A stretch of DNA of 45,850 nucleotides, taken from assembly GCA_964369755.1 (NCBI GenBank), contig CAYJFY010000016.1:1-45850 (forward strand). Reading direction: 5' to 3'. The notes below the pieces were generated by a model that was given only the letters and a program-made list of their open reading frames with translations, searched no databases and was not told the origin of the DNA. This stretch comes from CAUPWF01 sp964369755. Its GTDB lineage: Bacteria; Bacillota; Clostridia; Lachnospirales; Lachnospiraceae. Both the position numbers and the translations under genes were made by a program. Positions 1 to 7,042 of the stretch are shown piece by piece (position 1 is the first letter of the stretch; each line of letters starts with the position of its first letter).

Positions 1-255
1 TGTTGTGCAGAAGGAGAAATCTATTTCTCTAAGAAATCCCCAGGATTGGAAATCATGGATCGAGTTGGTGGTGGAGATAGCTTTGCTTCAGGACTTATCT
101 ATGGATTGATGGAAACACAAGATGCTGAAATCGCTGTAAACTATGGTGCAGCGCATGGTGCATTAGCTATGACTACAGCTGGAGATACTTCGATGGCTAG
201 TAAGAGCGAAGTGGAAAGGTTGATGGGTGGAGCATCTGCGAGAGTACAAAGATAG
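1..255 (+). CDS. PfkB-family sugar kinase, 3' end (2-keto-3-deoxygluconate kinase-like)
   Basis: Only the last 84 codons are present; the gene begins before the window. Frame 1 is open from the first base and ends at TAG 253-255. The segment carries the PfkB C-terminal signature DRVGGGDSFASG at residues 20-31 of the visible part, in which the Asp of GGGD is the catalytic base of ribokinase-type sugar kinases. The wording DRVGGGDSF and the closing GxxxRVQR tail resemble KDG kinases (KdgK), which phosphorylate 2-keto-3-deoxygluconate to KDPG in hexuronate catabolism. The family call is firm. The substrate is inferred from resemblance only, since the sugar-binding N-terminal half is missing. Confidence 0.8.
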   Translation, partial: CCAEGEIYFSKKSPGLEIMDRVGGGDSFASGLIYGLMETQDAEIAVNYGAAHGALAMTTAGDTSMASKSEVERLMGGASARVQR

Positions 256-345
256 TTTCGAACTTAAATATGAGAGGCGATATTGCTTGTGTGCAGTATC
301 GTCCTTTTTGATATATACTTATGTGAGAAATCAGGAGGATGGGAT

Positions 346-1431
346 ATGGAGGCAGGTGTAAACAGAAAGGTACGTTTTGCCTTGGTTGGCAGTGGTTGGC
401 GTGCCGATTTTTTTCAACGAATTGCAAAGGAACTTCCAGAGCAATTCGAGATAACTATGAATTTAGTACATACAAAAGAAAGAGCTATGGAGATTGAAGA
501 GTGTTGGAAGGTTCCTGCAACTACAGATATAGAGGCAGTGATGGAAACCAAGCCAGAATTTGTTGTGATCTGTGTTCCCAAGGCAGTTGGTTTAAAATAT
601 GCCAAGAAATTTATGAAGAAATCGCTTCCAATTTTATACGAAACTCCAGCAGCAACGAATAAAGAAGAGTTGGATACGATATGGGCATTGAAGAAGAAAT
701 ATAATGCTAGAATTCAAGTGGCAGAACAGTATCTCTTCCAACCGCAGCATGCAGCAATGCTAGCGCTTATTCAGTCAGGTGTGATAGGTGAAGTGACGAA
801 TATGTCATTATCAGTAGCTCACGGTTATCACGGAGTCAGCATGATACGAAAGATGTTAGGTGTAGATGTGAAGAACTGCAAGTTGACAGGAAGGAGATTT
901 CGATTCCCAGTTACAGTGACGAATGGTAGAAATGGAGCGGATCGTTCAGGAAAGCAGGTTGAAGAATCAAGAGATATGGTTACCATGGAATTTGAGGGTG
1001 GAAAGGTTGCATTTTTCGATTTCTCCAACCAACAATATTTTTCTCATATTCGAAGAAGGAGAATCAATCTACGTGGAACAAGTGGTGAAATAGATGGTCT
1101 AGATGTGAGTTTCTTAGATGTAAAGTTTAGTAATGCGAACTATCCAGAGGGAGAATATTTTCCTGTGGTAGAACGACTGCGAAGAGTAGAGTATGGCGGC
1201 GATGGGCTAGGTACACCTAGTTTAGAGGGGATTGCGTTTGGAAGAGAAATGGTTTATCGCAATCCATTCTTTGGAGCGAGGTTTAATGATGATGAAATAG
1301 CGATAGCAACTTGTCTTGTGAAGATGGGAGAATATGTTGCTACAGATATAGAATTCTATTCCTTGAAAGAAGCAATCATGGATACCTATACCTCGTTAAA
1401 AATGGAAGATATTTTAAGTGAATCATATTGA
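346..1431 (+). CDS. Gfo/Idh/MocA-family NAD(P)-dependent oxidoreductase
   Basis: A 361-residue cytosolic protein, a usual length for the family. The N-terminal Rossmann fold shows GSGWRA near residues 15-20 after a hydrophobic strand. YETPAA near residue 100 replaces the common EKP motif that places the catalytic Lys; the altered motif makes the reaction uncertain. The C-terminal half has the alpha/beta sheet typical of GFO_IDH_MocA_C, with an Arg-rich RRRRINLRGTSGEIDG stretch matching the family's 'xGTxGxI' turn. The open frame extends upstream to 283, but AGGAGG at 333-338 lies 7 bases before ATG 346, which decides the start. It follows the sugar kinase by 90 bases, so a role in sugar or sugar-acid metabolism is plausible. 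The substrate is unknown. Confidence 0.8.
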   Translation: MEAGVNRKVRFALVGSGWRADFFQRIAKELPEQFEITMNLVHTKERAMEIEECWKVPATTDIEAVMETKPEFVVICVPKAVGLKYAKKFMKKSLPILYETPAATNKEELDTIWALKKKYNARIQVAEQYLFQPQHAAMLALIQSGVIGEVTNMSLSVAHGYHGVSMIRKMLGVDVKNCKLTGRRFRFPVTVTNGRNGADRSGKQVEESRDMVTMEFEGGKVAFFDFSNQQYFSHIRRRRINLRGTSGEIDGLDVSFLDVKFSNANYPEGEYFPVVERLRRVEYGGDGLGTPSLEGIAFGREMVYRNPFFGARFNDDEIAIATCLVKMGEYVATDIEFYSLKEAIMDTYTSLKMEDILSESY

Positions 1432-1456
1432 CAAATTAAATTTAACTTGATAAAAT
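1428..1456 (+). promoter_or_regulatory. predicted promoter of ilvNC
   Basis: A perfect -35 TTGACA (1428-1433) overlaps the stop codon of the upstream oxidoreductase gene. It is followed by a 17-base spacer and -10 TAAAAT (1451-1456). The predicted start of transcription is near 1463. This gives ilvN-ilvC their own promoter despite the short gap to the upstream gene. Confidence 0.7.
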
Positions 1457-1458
1457 AA

Positions 1459-1480
1459 AAAACAGAGCACACTCTGTTTT
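1459..1480. promoter_or_regulatory. perfect 9-bp inverted repeat over the predicted ilvN transcription start
   Basis: AAAACAGAG (1459-1467) and CTCTGTTTT (1472-1480) are perfect complements around a CACA loop. The repeat sits at about +1 of the predicted ilvN promoter and 16 bases before the start codon. It could be an operator or a 5' mRNA hairpin. It could also end transcription from the upstream gene, since the right arm ends in TTTT. No T-box or leader-peptide attenuator fits in the short leader. Confidence 0.5.
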
Positions 1481-1496
1481 AAGAAAGAGGTAAGAG

Positions 1497-1994
1497 ATGA
1501 AAAGAAAATATTCTTTACTAGTAGACAATAATTCAGGAGTATTAAGCCGTATATCAGGTCTCTTTAGCAGAAGAGGATATAGTATTGATAGTATCACTGC
1601 TGGAGTTACATCAGATATTCGTTATTCAAGGATTACGATTGTTGCAAGTGGTGACGATAGTATTCTAGAGCAGATTGAGAAGCAAGTGAGAAAATTGGAA
1701 GACGTCTTGGAGATCAAAGTTCTTAAAAATGGTGTTTCTGTTTGTAGGGAATTGATTCTGATTAAGTTAAGAGCAGATGCTTCCATGAGAGCTGATTTAA
1801 TTTCAATCGCTGATATTTTTAGAGCGAAGGTTATCGATGTAGACAAAGAGTCGATGATGTTGGAGTTGACTGGCGATCAAGATAAGATCGAGGGATTCTT
1901 ATCGTTATTAGATGGATATGAGATATTGGAATTAGCAAGAACGGGACTTACAGGATTAACACGTGGTAGCAAAGATGTGGTCTATTTAGATTAA
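1497..1994 (+). CDS. ilvN: acetolactate synthase small (regulatory) subunit
   Basis: A 165-residue protein of normal length. The N-terminal ACT domain begins KYSLLVDNNSGVLSRISGLF, followed by RRGYSIDSITAG, the standard IlvN/IlvH signature for valine binding. The C-terminal ALS_ss_C domain follows (RELILIKL through TGLTRG). It activates the catalytic subunit IlvB and makes it sensitive to valine at the first common step of valine, leucine and isoleucine synthesis. The start is ATG 1497 with an AGAGG box 6 bases upstream. ilvC follows after 37 bases, probably on the same transcript. The catalytic partner ilvB is not next to it, which is unusual because ilvBN are often adjacent. Confidence 0.95.
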   Translation: MKRKYSLLVDNNSGVLSRISGLFSRRGYSIDSITAGVTSDIRYSRITIVASGDDSILEQIEKQVRKLEDVLEIKVLKNGVSVCRELILIKLRADASMRADLISIADIFRAKVIDVDKESMMLELTGDQDKIEGFLSLLDGYEILELARTGLTGLTRGSKDVVYLD

Positions 1995-2031
1995 CTTTGA
2001 CACATAGAAAAATTTTAGGAGGATTGTCAAA

Positions 2032-3042
2032 ATGGCAAAAATTTATTATCAAGAAGATTGTAACCTATCATTATTAGAAGGGAAAACAATCGCAGTAATC
2101 GGCTACGGAAGCCAAGGACATGCACATGCATTGAATGCAAAAGAATCAGGATGTAACGTTATTATTGGTCTTTATGAAGGTAGTAAGTCATGGGCGAAAG
2201 CAGAAGCACAAGGATTTGAAGTGTACACAGCTGCTGAAGCTACAAAAAAAGCAGATATCGTTATGATTCTAATCAATGATGAATTACAAGGTCAATTGTA
2301 CAGAGAGTCAATCGAGCCAAACCTAGAAGAAGGAAATATGTTAATGTTCGCACATGGTTTTGCGATTCATTTTGGACAAATTGTTGCTCCAAAAGGTGTT
2401 GATGTTACTATGATCGCTCCAAAAGGACCTGGACATACAGTTCGTAGCGAATACATGGAAGGAAAAGGTGTTCCATCTCTAATCGCGGTACATCAAGATG
2501 AAACAGGTAAAGCACACGATAAGGCACTTGCTTATGCACTTGCAATCGGTGGAGCAAGAGCTGGAGTTCTTCAAACTACATTTAGAGAAGAGACAGAGAC
2601 AGACTTATTTGGAGAGCAAGCAGTACTTTGTGGTGGAGTTACAGCTTTGATGCAAGCAGGTTTTGAAACACTTGTAGAAGCTGGATATGAGCCAGAGAGT
2701 GCATATTTCGAATGTATCCACGAGATGAAGCTTATTGTAGATTTGATCTATCAATCAGGATTCGCAGGAATGAGATATTCAGTTTCTAATACAGCAGAGT
2801 ATGGGGATTACATCACAGGACCAAAAGTAATCACAGATGAAACAAAGAAAGCGATGAAGAAAGTACTTACAGATATCCAAGACGGAACATTTGCAAAAGA
2901 CTGGTTATCAGAAAATGCTGTAAATGCGCCACACTTCAAGTCAATGAGAAGAAGATGTGCTGAGCATCAACTTGAAGAAGTTGGAGCTGAATTACGTAAA
3001 TTATATAGCTGGAGCGATGGAGCAAAATTAATCGATAACTAA
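2032..3042 (+). CDS. ilvC: ketol-acid reductoisomerase (class I)
   Basis: A 336-residue class I KARI that converts acetolactate or acetohydroxybutyrate to the dihydroxyacid using Mg2+ and a nicotinamide cofactor. The N-terminal Rossmann domain shows GYGSQGHAHALN near residues 24-35. The cofactor-specificity loop reads GLYEGSKSW, with Ser-Lys-Ser in the position that usually contacts the NADPH phosphate; NADPH preference is inferred. The C-terminal knotted helical domain carries the metal-binding acidic residues (DLFGEQ and ECIHEMK). The ribosome site is AGGAGG about 9 bases before ATG 2032. A strong terminator follows, so the unit ends here. Confidence 0.97.
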   Translation: MAKIYYQEDCNLSLLEGKTIAVIGYGSQGHAHALNAKESGCNVIIGLYEGSKSWAKAEAQGFEVYTAAEATKKADIVMILINDELQGQLYRESIEPNLEEGNMLMFAHGFAIHFGQIVAPKGVDVTMIAPKGPGHTVRSEYMEGKGVPSLIAVHQDETGKAHDKALAYALAIGGARAGVLQTTFREETETDLFGEQAVLCGGVTALMQAGFETLVEAGYEPESAYFECIHEMKLIVDLIYQSGFAGMRYSVSNTAEYGDYITGPKVITDETKKAMKKVLTDIQDGTFAKDWLSENAVNAPHFKSMRRRCAEHQLEEVGAELRKLYSWSDGAKLIDN

Positions 3043-3097
3043 GAGATAAAGATGATATCTTAAGAAAAATTTATATAATTGTACGCAATTTATACTT

Positions 3098-3138
3098 AAA
3101 AAGTTGCTATCCTTACATTAAGGATAGCAACTTTTTTT
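3098..3138 (+). terminator. rho-independent terminator of ilvNC
   Basis: An 18-bp perfect stem (3098-3115 with 3119-3136), containing AGTTGCTATCC and GGATAGCAACT around a 3-base loop. The right arm runs into seven Ts (3132-3138). The A-rich left arm means it could also work on the other strand. Confidence 0.92.
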
Positions 3139-3139
3139 C

Positions 3140-3168
3140 TGCAATAGGAAACGGTGTTTCCATTACAG
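3140..3168. repeat. post-terminator hairpin repeat, copy A
   Basis: TGCAATAGGAAAC (3140-3152), loop GGT, then GTTTCC (3156-3161) and ATTACAG. The arms pair over about 12 bases with one bulged A and one C-A mismatch. The same TGYAATAGGAAAC sequence begins within a few bases of the T-run of two other terminators in this window (26384 and 29574). Function unknown. Confidence 0.6.
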
Positions 3169-3196
3169 ATTATTCATTTAAGAAAGGAGGATACGT

Positions 3197-3907
3197 ATGG
3201 GTAATAAATATTTAAAGATGTCATTTATGTTTTGTGTGGTGATTATTGCTTTTTCCATGCTGGCGACAAATATGAAGAACGAAGAGACAAGAGTATCGGC
3301 TGCAGTGGCAGAAGGAAAAGAAGCGGTTGCAGACCAAGACGGGGTTGAGCATGCAGTCGCTGAGATTACAGATGAGGAGTTGAATCAGATGATAGAAGAA
3401 AAAGGACTAAAAACAATCTACTTTGCCGGAGGATGTTTCTGGGGAGTGGAAGAGTATATGAGCAGAATTCCAGGGGTGTATGATGCAGCATCAGGGTATG
3501 CGAATGGAAAGACAGCCAATCCAACATATCAAGATGTGATATACAATGATACTGGACATGCAGAGACGGTTCGGGTCGTATACGATGAAACAGAAGTGAC
3601 ATTAGATGTATTACTAGATAAATTATTCAAAGTAGTAGATCCAGTCAGCGTGAATCAACAAGGAAATGATAGGGGAACACAATATCGCTCAGGAGTATAT
3701 TACATAGATGAAGGTGATAGAGAGATTGCGGAACATTTTCTAGGAGAGCTTGCGAAAAATTACGATGAATCTTTGGCCGTGGAGTTGTTGCCACTTGATA
3801 ACTTCTATCTTGCAGAAGACTATCATCAGGACTATCTGGTGAAAAATGCAAACGGCTATTGTCACATTGACATTAGAAATGCAGTGGAAGAAGGTTGGAT
3901 TGAGTAG
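3197..3907 (+). CDS. msrA: exported peptide-methionine (S)-S-oxide reductase
   Basis: A 236-residue MsrA, which reduces the S-epimer of methionine sulfoxide in oxidised proteins. The catalytic motif is FAGGCFWGVEE with nucleophile Cys80. Further family blocks are SGYANG, NPTYQDV, GHAETV, RGTQYRSG and NANGYCHIDI, which places a second Cys at 222. Unlike most MsrA proteins it begins with a basic N-terminus and a hydrophobic segment (residues 9-24), then a charged linker, so it is probably secreted or membrane-anchored. There is no MsrB domain after it, although extracellular clostridial Msr proteins are often MsrAB fusions. The start is ATG 3197 behind AAAGGAGG. It is monocistronic between two hairpins. 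Confidence 0.93.
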   Translation: MGNKYLKMSFMFCVVIIAFSMLATNMKNEETRVSAAVAEGKEAVADQDGVEHAVAEITDEELNQMIEEKGLKTIYFAGGCFWGVEEYMSRIPGVYDAASGYANGKTANPTYQDVIYNDTGHAETVRVVYDETEVTLDVLLDKLFKVVDPVSVNQQGNDRGTQYRSGVYYIDEGDREIAEHFLGELAKNYDESLAVELLPLDNFYLAEDYHQDYLVKNANGYCHIDIRNAVEEGWIE

Positions 3908-3930
3908 TAAAAATTGGGAATTAAATCATT

Positions 3931-3962
3931 AGGGACAGCGGAGATATTCCACTGTCCCTTCT
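3931..3962. terminator. convergent hairpin between msrA and argG
   Basis: AGGGACAG (3931-3938) pairs with CTGTCCCT (3952-3959), followed inward by a C-A mismatch and GGA/TCC around a GATAT loop. It lies between convergent genes and could stop both. T-runs on either side are weak, so strength is uncertain. Confidence 0.5.
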
Positions 3963-3976
3963 TGGTTGTTGATTTA

Positions 3977-5197
3977 TTATTTTTTCTCGGCTTCAGCAAG
4001 TTTCATTGCACGTACCTTTAATGGTAGTCCAAATAGGTTGATGAATCCTTCAGCATCGTGGTGATCATATAGGTCTCCAGTGGTGAAGCTTGCGAGAGAT
4101 TCATTGTATAGTGAATATGGAGATGTAGTTCCAGCTTTGATGATATTTCCTTTATAAAGCTTTAATTTTACTTCACCAGTCACATATTCTTGAGTTGTAG
4201 TAATAAATGCTTGTACGGCTTCGCGAAGTGGTGTGAACCATTTTCCTTCATACACGATTTGAGCCATTTTATTACCCATATCTTTTTTTACTTCATAAGT
4301 TGCACGGTCAAGAACTAATTCTTCTAATTGTTGGTGTGCTTCCATAAGGATTGTTCCACCAGGAGTTTCATATACTCCACGAGATTTCATTCCAACTACA
4401 CGGTTTTCAACGATGTCTACGATTCCAACTCCATGTTTTCCGCCTAAAACATTTAATTTTTCAATGATTTCAGATACTTTTAACTTCTCACCATTTAATG
4501 AAGTAGGAACTCCTTTTTCGAAAGTCATGGTCAAGTACTCGGCTTCATCAGGTGCCTTTTCTGGAGAAACACCTAGAACGAGTAGGTGGTCGTAGTTTGG
4601 CTCTTGAGCAGGATCTTCTAATTCAAGACCTTCATGGCTGATGTGCCATAGGTTACGGTCACGGCTATAGCTTGAAGAAGCGCTAAATGGTAAATCAATT
4701 CCATGTTGCTTGCAATATTCGATTTCATCTTCACGAGATTGCATGGTCCATACATCTGTCATTCTCCATGGTGCAATGATTTTTAAATCAGGAGCAAGTG
4801 CCTTGATTCCTAATTCAAAACGAATTTGGTCATTTCCTTTTCCTGTGGCCCCGTGGCAGATTGCAGTAGCCCCTTCTTTACGTGCAACATCGACCAAAGC
4901 TTTTGCAATGGTTGGACGCGCCATGGATGTTCCAAGTAGATATTTGTTTTCGTAAACAGCACCAGCTTGTACACAAGGTACAACATAGTCATCACAGAAC
5001 TCGTCGATGACATCAATGATGTATAATTTTTCAGCGCCAGATAATTTTGCACGCTCATCTAATCCGTCTAATTCTTCTCCTTGTCCGCAGTCGATGCAGC
5101 AGCAGACAACATCATAGTCAAAATTCTCCTTTAACCAAGGGATGATTGCGGTAGTATCAAGACCACCTGAATATGCAAGTACAACTTTTTCTTTCAT
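3977..5197 (-). CDS. argG: argininosuccinate synthase
   Basis: A 406-residue enzyme that joins citrulline and aspartate using ATP, the penultimate step of arginine synthesis. The N-terminal PP-loop reads AYSGGLDTT (residues 8-16). GTSMARP, HGATGKGNDQIRFE and PWR are conserved ATP- and citrulline-binding blocks, and EAHQQLE is typical of the C-terminal domain. The start codon lies behind GGAGGT on the minus strand. It is transcribed divergently from argC across a 324-base regulatory region holding a promoter for each side and ARG-box-like sites. argH, its usual partner, is not adjacent. The last enzyme step must therefore be encoded elsewhere. Confidence 0.97.
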   Translation of the reverse strand: MKEKVVLAYSGGLDTTAIIPWLKENFDYDVVCCCIDCGQGEELDGLDERAKLSGAEKLYIIDVIDEFCDDYVVPCVQAGAVYENKYLLGTSMARPTIAKALVDVARKEGATAICHGATGKGNDQIRFELGIKALAPDLKIIAPWRMTDVWTMQSREDEIEYCKQHGIDLPFSASSSYSRDRNLWHISHEGLELEDPAQEPNYDHLLVLGVSPEKAPDEAEYLTMTFEKGVPTSLNGEKLKVSEIIEKLNVLGGKHGVGIVDIVENRVVGMKSRGVYETPGGTILMEAHQQLEELVLDRATYEVKKDMGNKMAQIVYEGKWFTPLREAVQAFITTTQEYVTGEVKLKLYKGNIIKAGTTSPYSLYNESLASFTTGDLYDHHDAEGFINLFGLPLKVRAMKLAEAEKK

Positions 5198-5250
5198 ATA
5201 TAGACCTCCTATAATCCATTTGTAAGTTTTAATGAAATATTACTAGAGAT

Positions 5251-5279
5251 ACTATACATCAAATTTAATCATAATGCAA
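5251..5279 (-). promoter_or_regulatory. predicted argG promoter
   Basis: On the minus strand, -35 TTGCAT (5279-5274), a 17-base spacer and -10 TATAGT (5256-5251). It points toward argG, with a leader of about 45 bases before the start codon. Confidence 0.6.
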
Positions 5280-5297
5280 GAGGAAAATATAAATATT

Positions 5298-5380
5298 AAT
5301 GAATAAAAATACACGAATAAATGCTGTTATAAAATATTTTATGCATAAAACCTTGCATAATATTCATTAATAATGTATAA
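5298..5380. promoter_or_regulatory. ARG-box-like operator cluster between argG and argC
   Basis: The 18 bases at 5298-5315 (core ATGAATAAAAAT then ACA) match 15 of 18 positions of the Bacillus ARG box CATGAATAAAAATKCAAK bound by ArgR/AhrC. Further on, TTATGCA (5339-5345) and TGCATAA (5354-5360) form a perfect inverted repeat, and TATTCATTAATAATG follows it. The three sites lie between the two divergent promoters, as expected for arginine-dependent repression of both units. The first is the strongest match; the others are looser. An argR gene is not in the window. Confidence 0.55.
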
Positions 5381-5408
5381 TTATGCGAAAAGATAAATGG
5401 TGATATAT

Positions 5409-5437
5409 TAGACATTTAACCACAGATGTCCTATAAT
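5409..5437 (+). promoter_or_regulatory. predicted promoter of argC-GNAT-argJ-argB
   Basis: -35 TAGACA (5409-5414), a 17-base spacer and a perfect -10 TATAAT (5432-5437). The predicted start near 5444 leaves an untranslated leader of about 78 bases. Confidence 0.72.
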
Positions 5438-5521
5438 ATATGATACAAGGGACAAGAGGTCATGATTTTATGCTCGATACGAGCATTTATCAGTTCACTT
5501 ATGATTATGGAGGAAGCATTT

Positions 5522-6562
5522 ATGATAAAAGTAGGAATTATTGGATCCACAGGATATGCCGGTGGAGAGTTGGTCAGAATTTTAATGGGACATAAAGAAG
5601 CAGAGATTGTTTGGTATGGTTCAAGAAGTTATATAGATAAGAAGTATTCGGATGTATATCGAAATATGTTTGAGATTGTTGATGCTACCTGTATGGATGA
5701 TAATATGGAAGAATTGGCGAATCAAGTAGATGTCATATTTACAGCAACACCGCAAGGTCTGTGTGGTTCTTTGGTTAATGATGAGATTTTATCGAAGGTT
5801 AAAATTGTTGATTTAAGTGCGGACTTTAGAATTAAGGATGTGGATACTTATGAGAAATGGTATGGAATCAAACACCAAAGCCCTTCTTTTATTGAAGAAG
5901 CGGTTTATGGATTATGCGAGCTGAATCGAGAAGATGTGAAGCAAGCGCGATTGATTGCCAATCCAGGATGCTACACGACATGTTCCATTTTATCCATTTA
6001 TCCCCTTGCAAAAGAAGGTTATATCGATATGAACACATTGATTATCGATGCGAAATCAGGAACTTCAGGAGCGGGAAGAGGTGCGAAAGTGGATACGCTC
6101 TTCTGTGAGGTGAATGAGAATATGAAGGCATATGGTGTTGCAAGTCACAGACATACACCGGAGATAGAGGAACAGCTGGGTTATGCGTCAGGAGAAACAT
6201 TCGCAATTAATTTTACTCCTCACCTTGTACCGATGAATCGTGGGATTCTAATGACTGCATATGCGAGTTTGAAGAAAGAAGTTACCAAAGAAGAAGTTCG
6301 TGCAATCTATAATAAATACTACAGAGATGAGAAATTCGTACGTGTTTTAGAAGAAGGTATTTGCCCAGAGACAAAGTGGGTAGAGGGAAGTAATTACGTG
6401 GATGTGAACTTTAAGATCGATGAGAGAACCAATCGGATTGTTGTCATGGGTGCGATGGATAATTTGGTAAAAGGTGCTGCGGGACAAGCAGTTCAGAATA
6501 TGAATTTACTATTTGGACTAAAGGAAAGTGAAGGATTAGAACTGGTTCCAATGTTCCCTTAG
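5522..6562 (+). CDS. argC: N-acetyl-gamma-glutamyl-phosphate reductase
   Basis: A 346-residue enzyme that reduces N-acetylglutamyl phosphate to N-acetylglutamate semialdehyde with NADPH. The Rossmann loop GSTGYAGGE is at residues 8-16, and the active-site Cys lies in NPGCYTT near residue 150. KSGTSGAGRGAK and ASHRHTPEI are further family blocks. The frame is open from 5462, but GGAGG at 5509-5513 lies 8 bases before ATG 5522 and the family begins at this Met, so 5522 is the start. It is the first gene of the arg operon; the next gene begins 25 bases later. Confidence 0.96.
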   Translation: MIKVGIIGSTGYAGGELVRILMGHKEAEIVWYGSRSYIDKKYSDVYRNMFEIVDATCMDDNMEELANQVDVIFTATPQGLCGSLVNDEILSKVKIVDLSADFRIKDVDTYEKWYGIKHQSPSFIEEAVYGLCELNREDVKQARLIANPGCYTTCSILSIYPLAKEGYIDMNTLIIDAKSGTSGAGRGAKVDTLFCEVNENMKAYGVASHRHTPEIEEQLGYASGETFAINFTPHLVPMNRGILMTAYASLKKEVTKEEVRAIYNKYYRDEKFVRVLEEGICPETKWVEGSNYVDVNFKIDERTNRIVVMGAMDNLVKGAAGQAVQNMNLLFGLKESEGLELVPMFP

Positions 6563-6587
6563 AAGTGAAAAGGAAGTTGAGAAAAAT

Positions 6588-7031
6588 ATGATACGTCAGA
6601 TGACAATAGAGGATTATGAGGAAGTTTATGAATTGTGGTGCAAGATTCAAGGATTTGCACTTCGAAGTATCGATGACTCGAAGGAGGGTATTACAAGGTT
6701 CCTAGAGAGAAATAAGGGGAACAGTGTTGTAGCGGTACTAGATGACAAGATAGTAGGGACAATTCTTTGTGGACATGACGGGAGACAGGCGGCATTCTAC
6801 CATGTTTGTGTGGATCAGGAGTATCGCATGCGAGGAATCGGGAAGAGCATGGCAGTTCGAGCCATTCAGGAGTTGCAAAAGGATGGGATTAGTAAGGTGT
6901 CCTTGCGAGCATTTGTGACCAACAATGGAGGAAATGCATTTTGGAATGAAATGGGTTGGACTAAGAGAAGTGATATGAACAGCTATGAATTTGTTCTAAA
7001 TGAAAAGAATATTACATCATTTGTAAAATAA
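6588..7031 (+). CDS. GNAT-family N-acetyltransferase embedded in the arg operon
   Basis: A 147-residue single-domain GNAT protein. The acetyl-CoA pyrophosphate loop is visible as YRMRGIGKSM (R-x-x-G-x-G) near residues 82-91, after the beta-4 strand AFYHVCVDQE. NNGGNAFWNEMGW is the usual C-terminal GNAT block. It lies 25 bases after argC and 11 bases before argJ, so it is almost certainly co-transcribed. This invites the idea of an N-acetylglutamate synthase priming the cycle, but the sequence resembles general small GNATs rather than classical ArgA, which carries an amino-acid-kinase domain. Ribosomal or small-molecule acetylation is equally possible. The family call is firm; the substrate is not known. 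Confidence 0.85.
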   Translation: MIRQMTIEDYEEVYELWCKIQGFALRSIDDSKEGITRFLERNKGNSVVAVLDDKIVGTILCGHDGRQAAFYHVCVDQEYRMRGIGKSMAVRAIQELQKDGISKVSLRAFVTNNGGNAFWNEMGWTKRSDMNSYEFVLNEKNITSFVK

Positions 7032-7042
7032 GGAGTAGAAGG

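Noticed and set aside
1432..1496. T-box or leader-peptide attenuator before ilvN
   Set aside because: The gap is only 65 bases and has no T-box sequence, anti-terminator or run of branched-chain codons.
5198..5521. A small gene or riboswitch in the argG-argC gap
   Set aside because: The only open frame is the upstream extension of argC without its own ribosome site; the region is better explained by two promoters and ARG-box-like sites.
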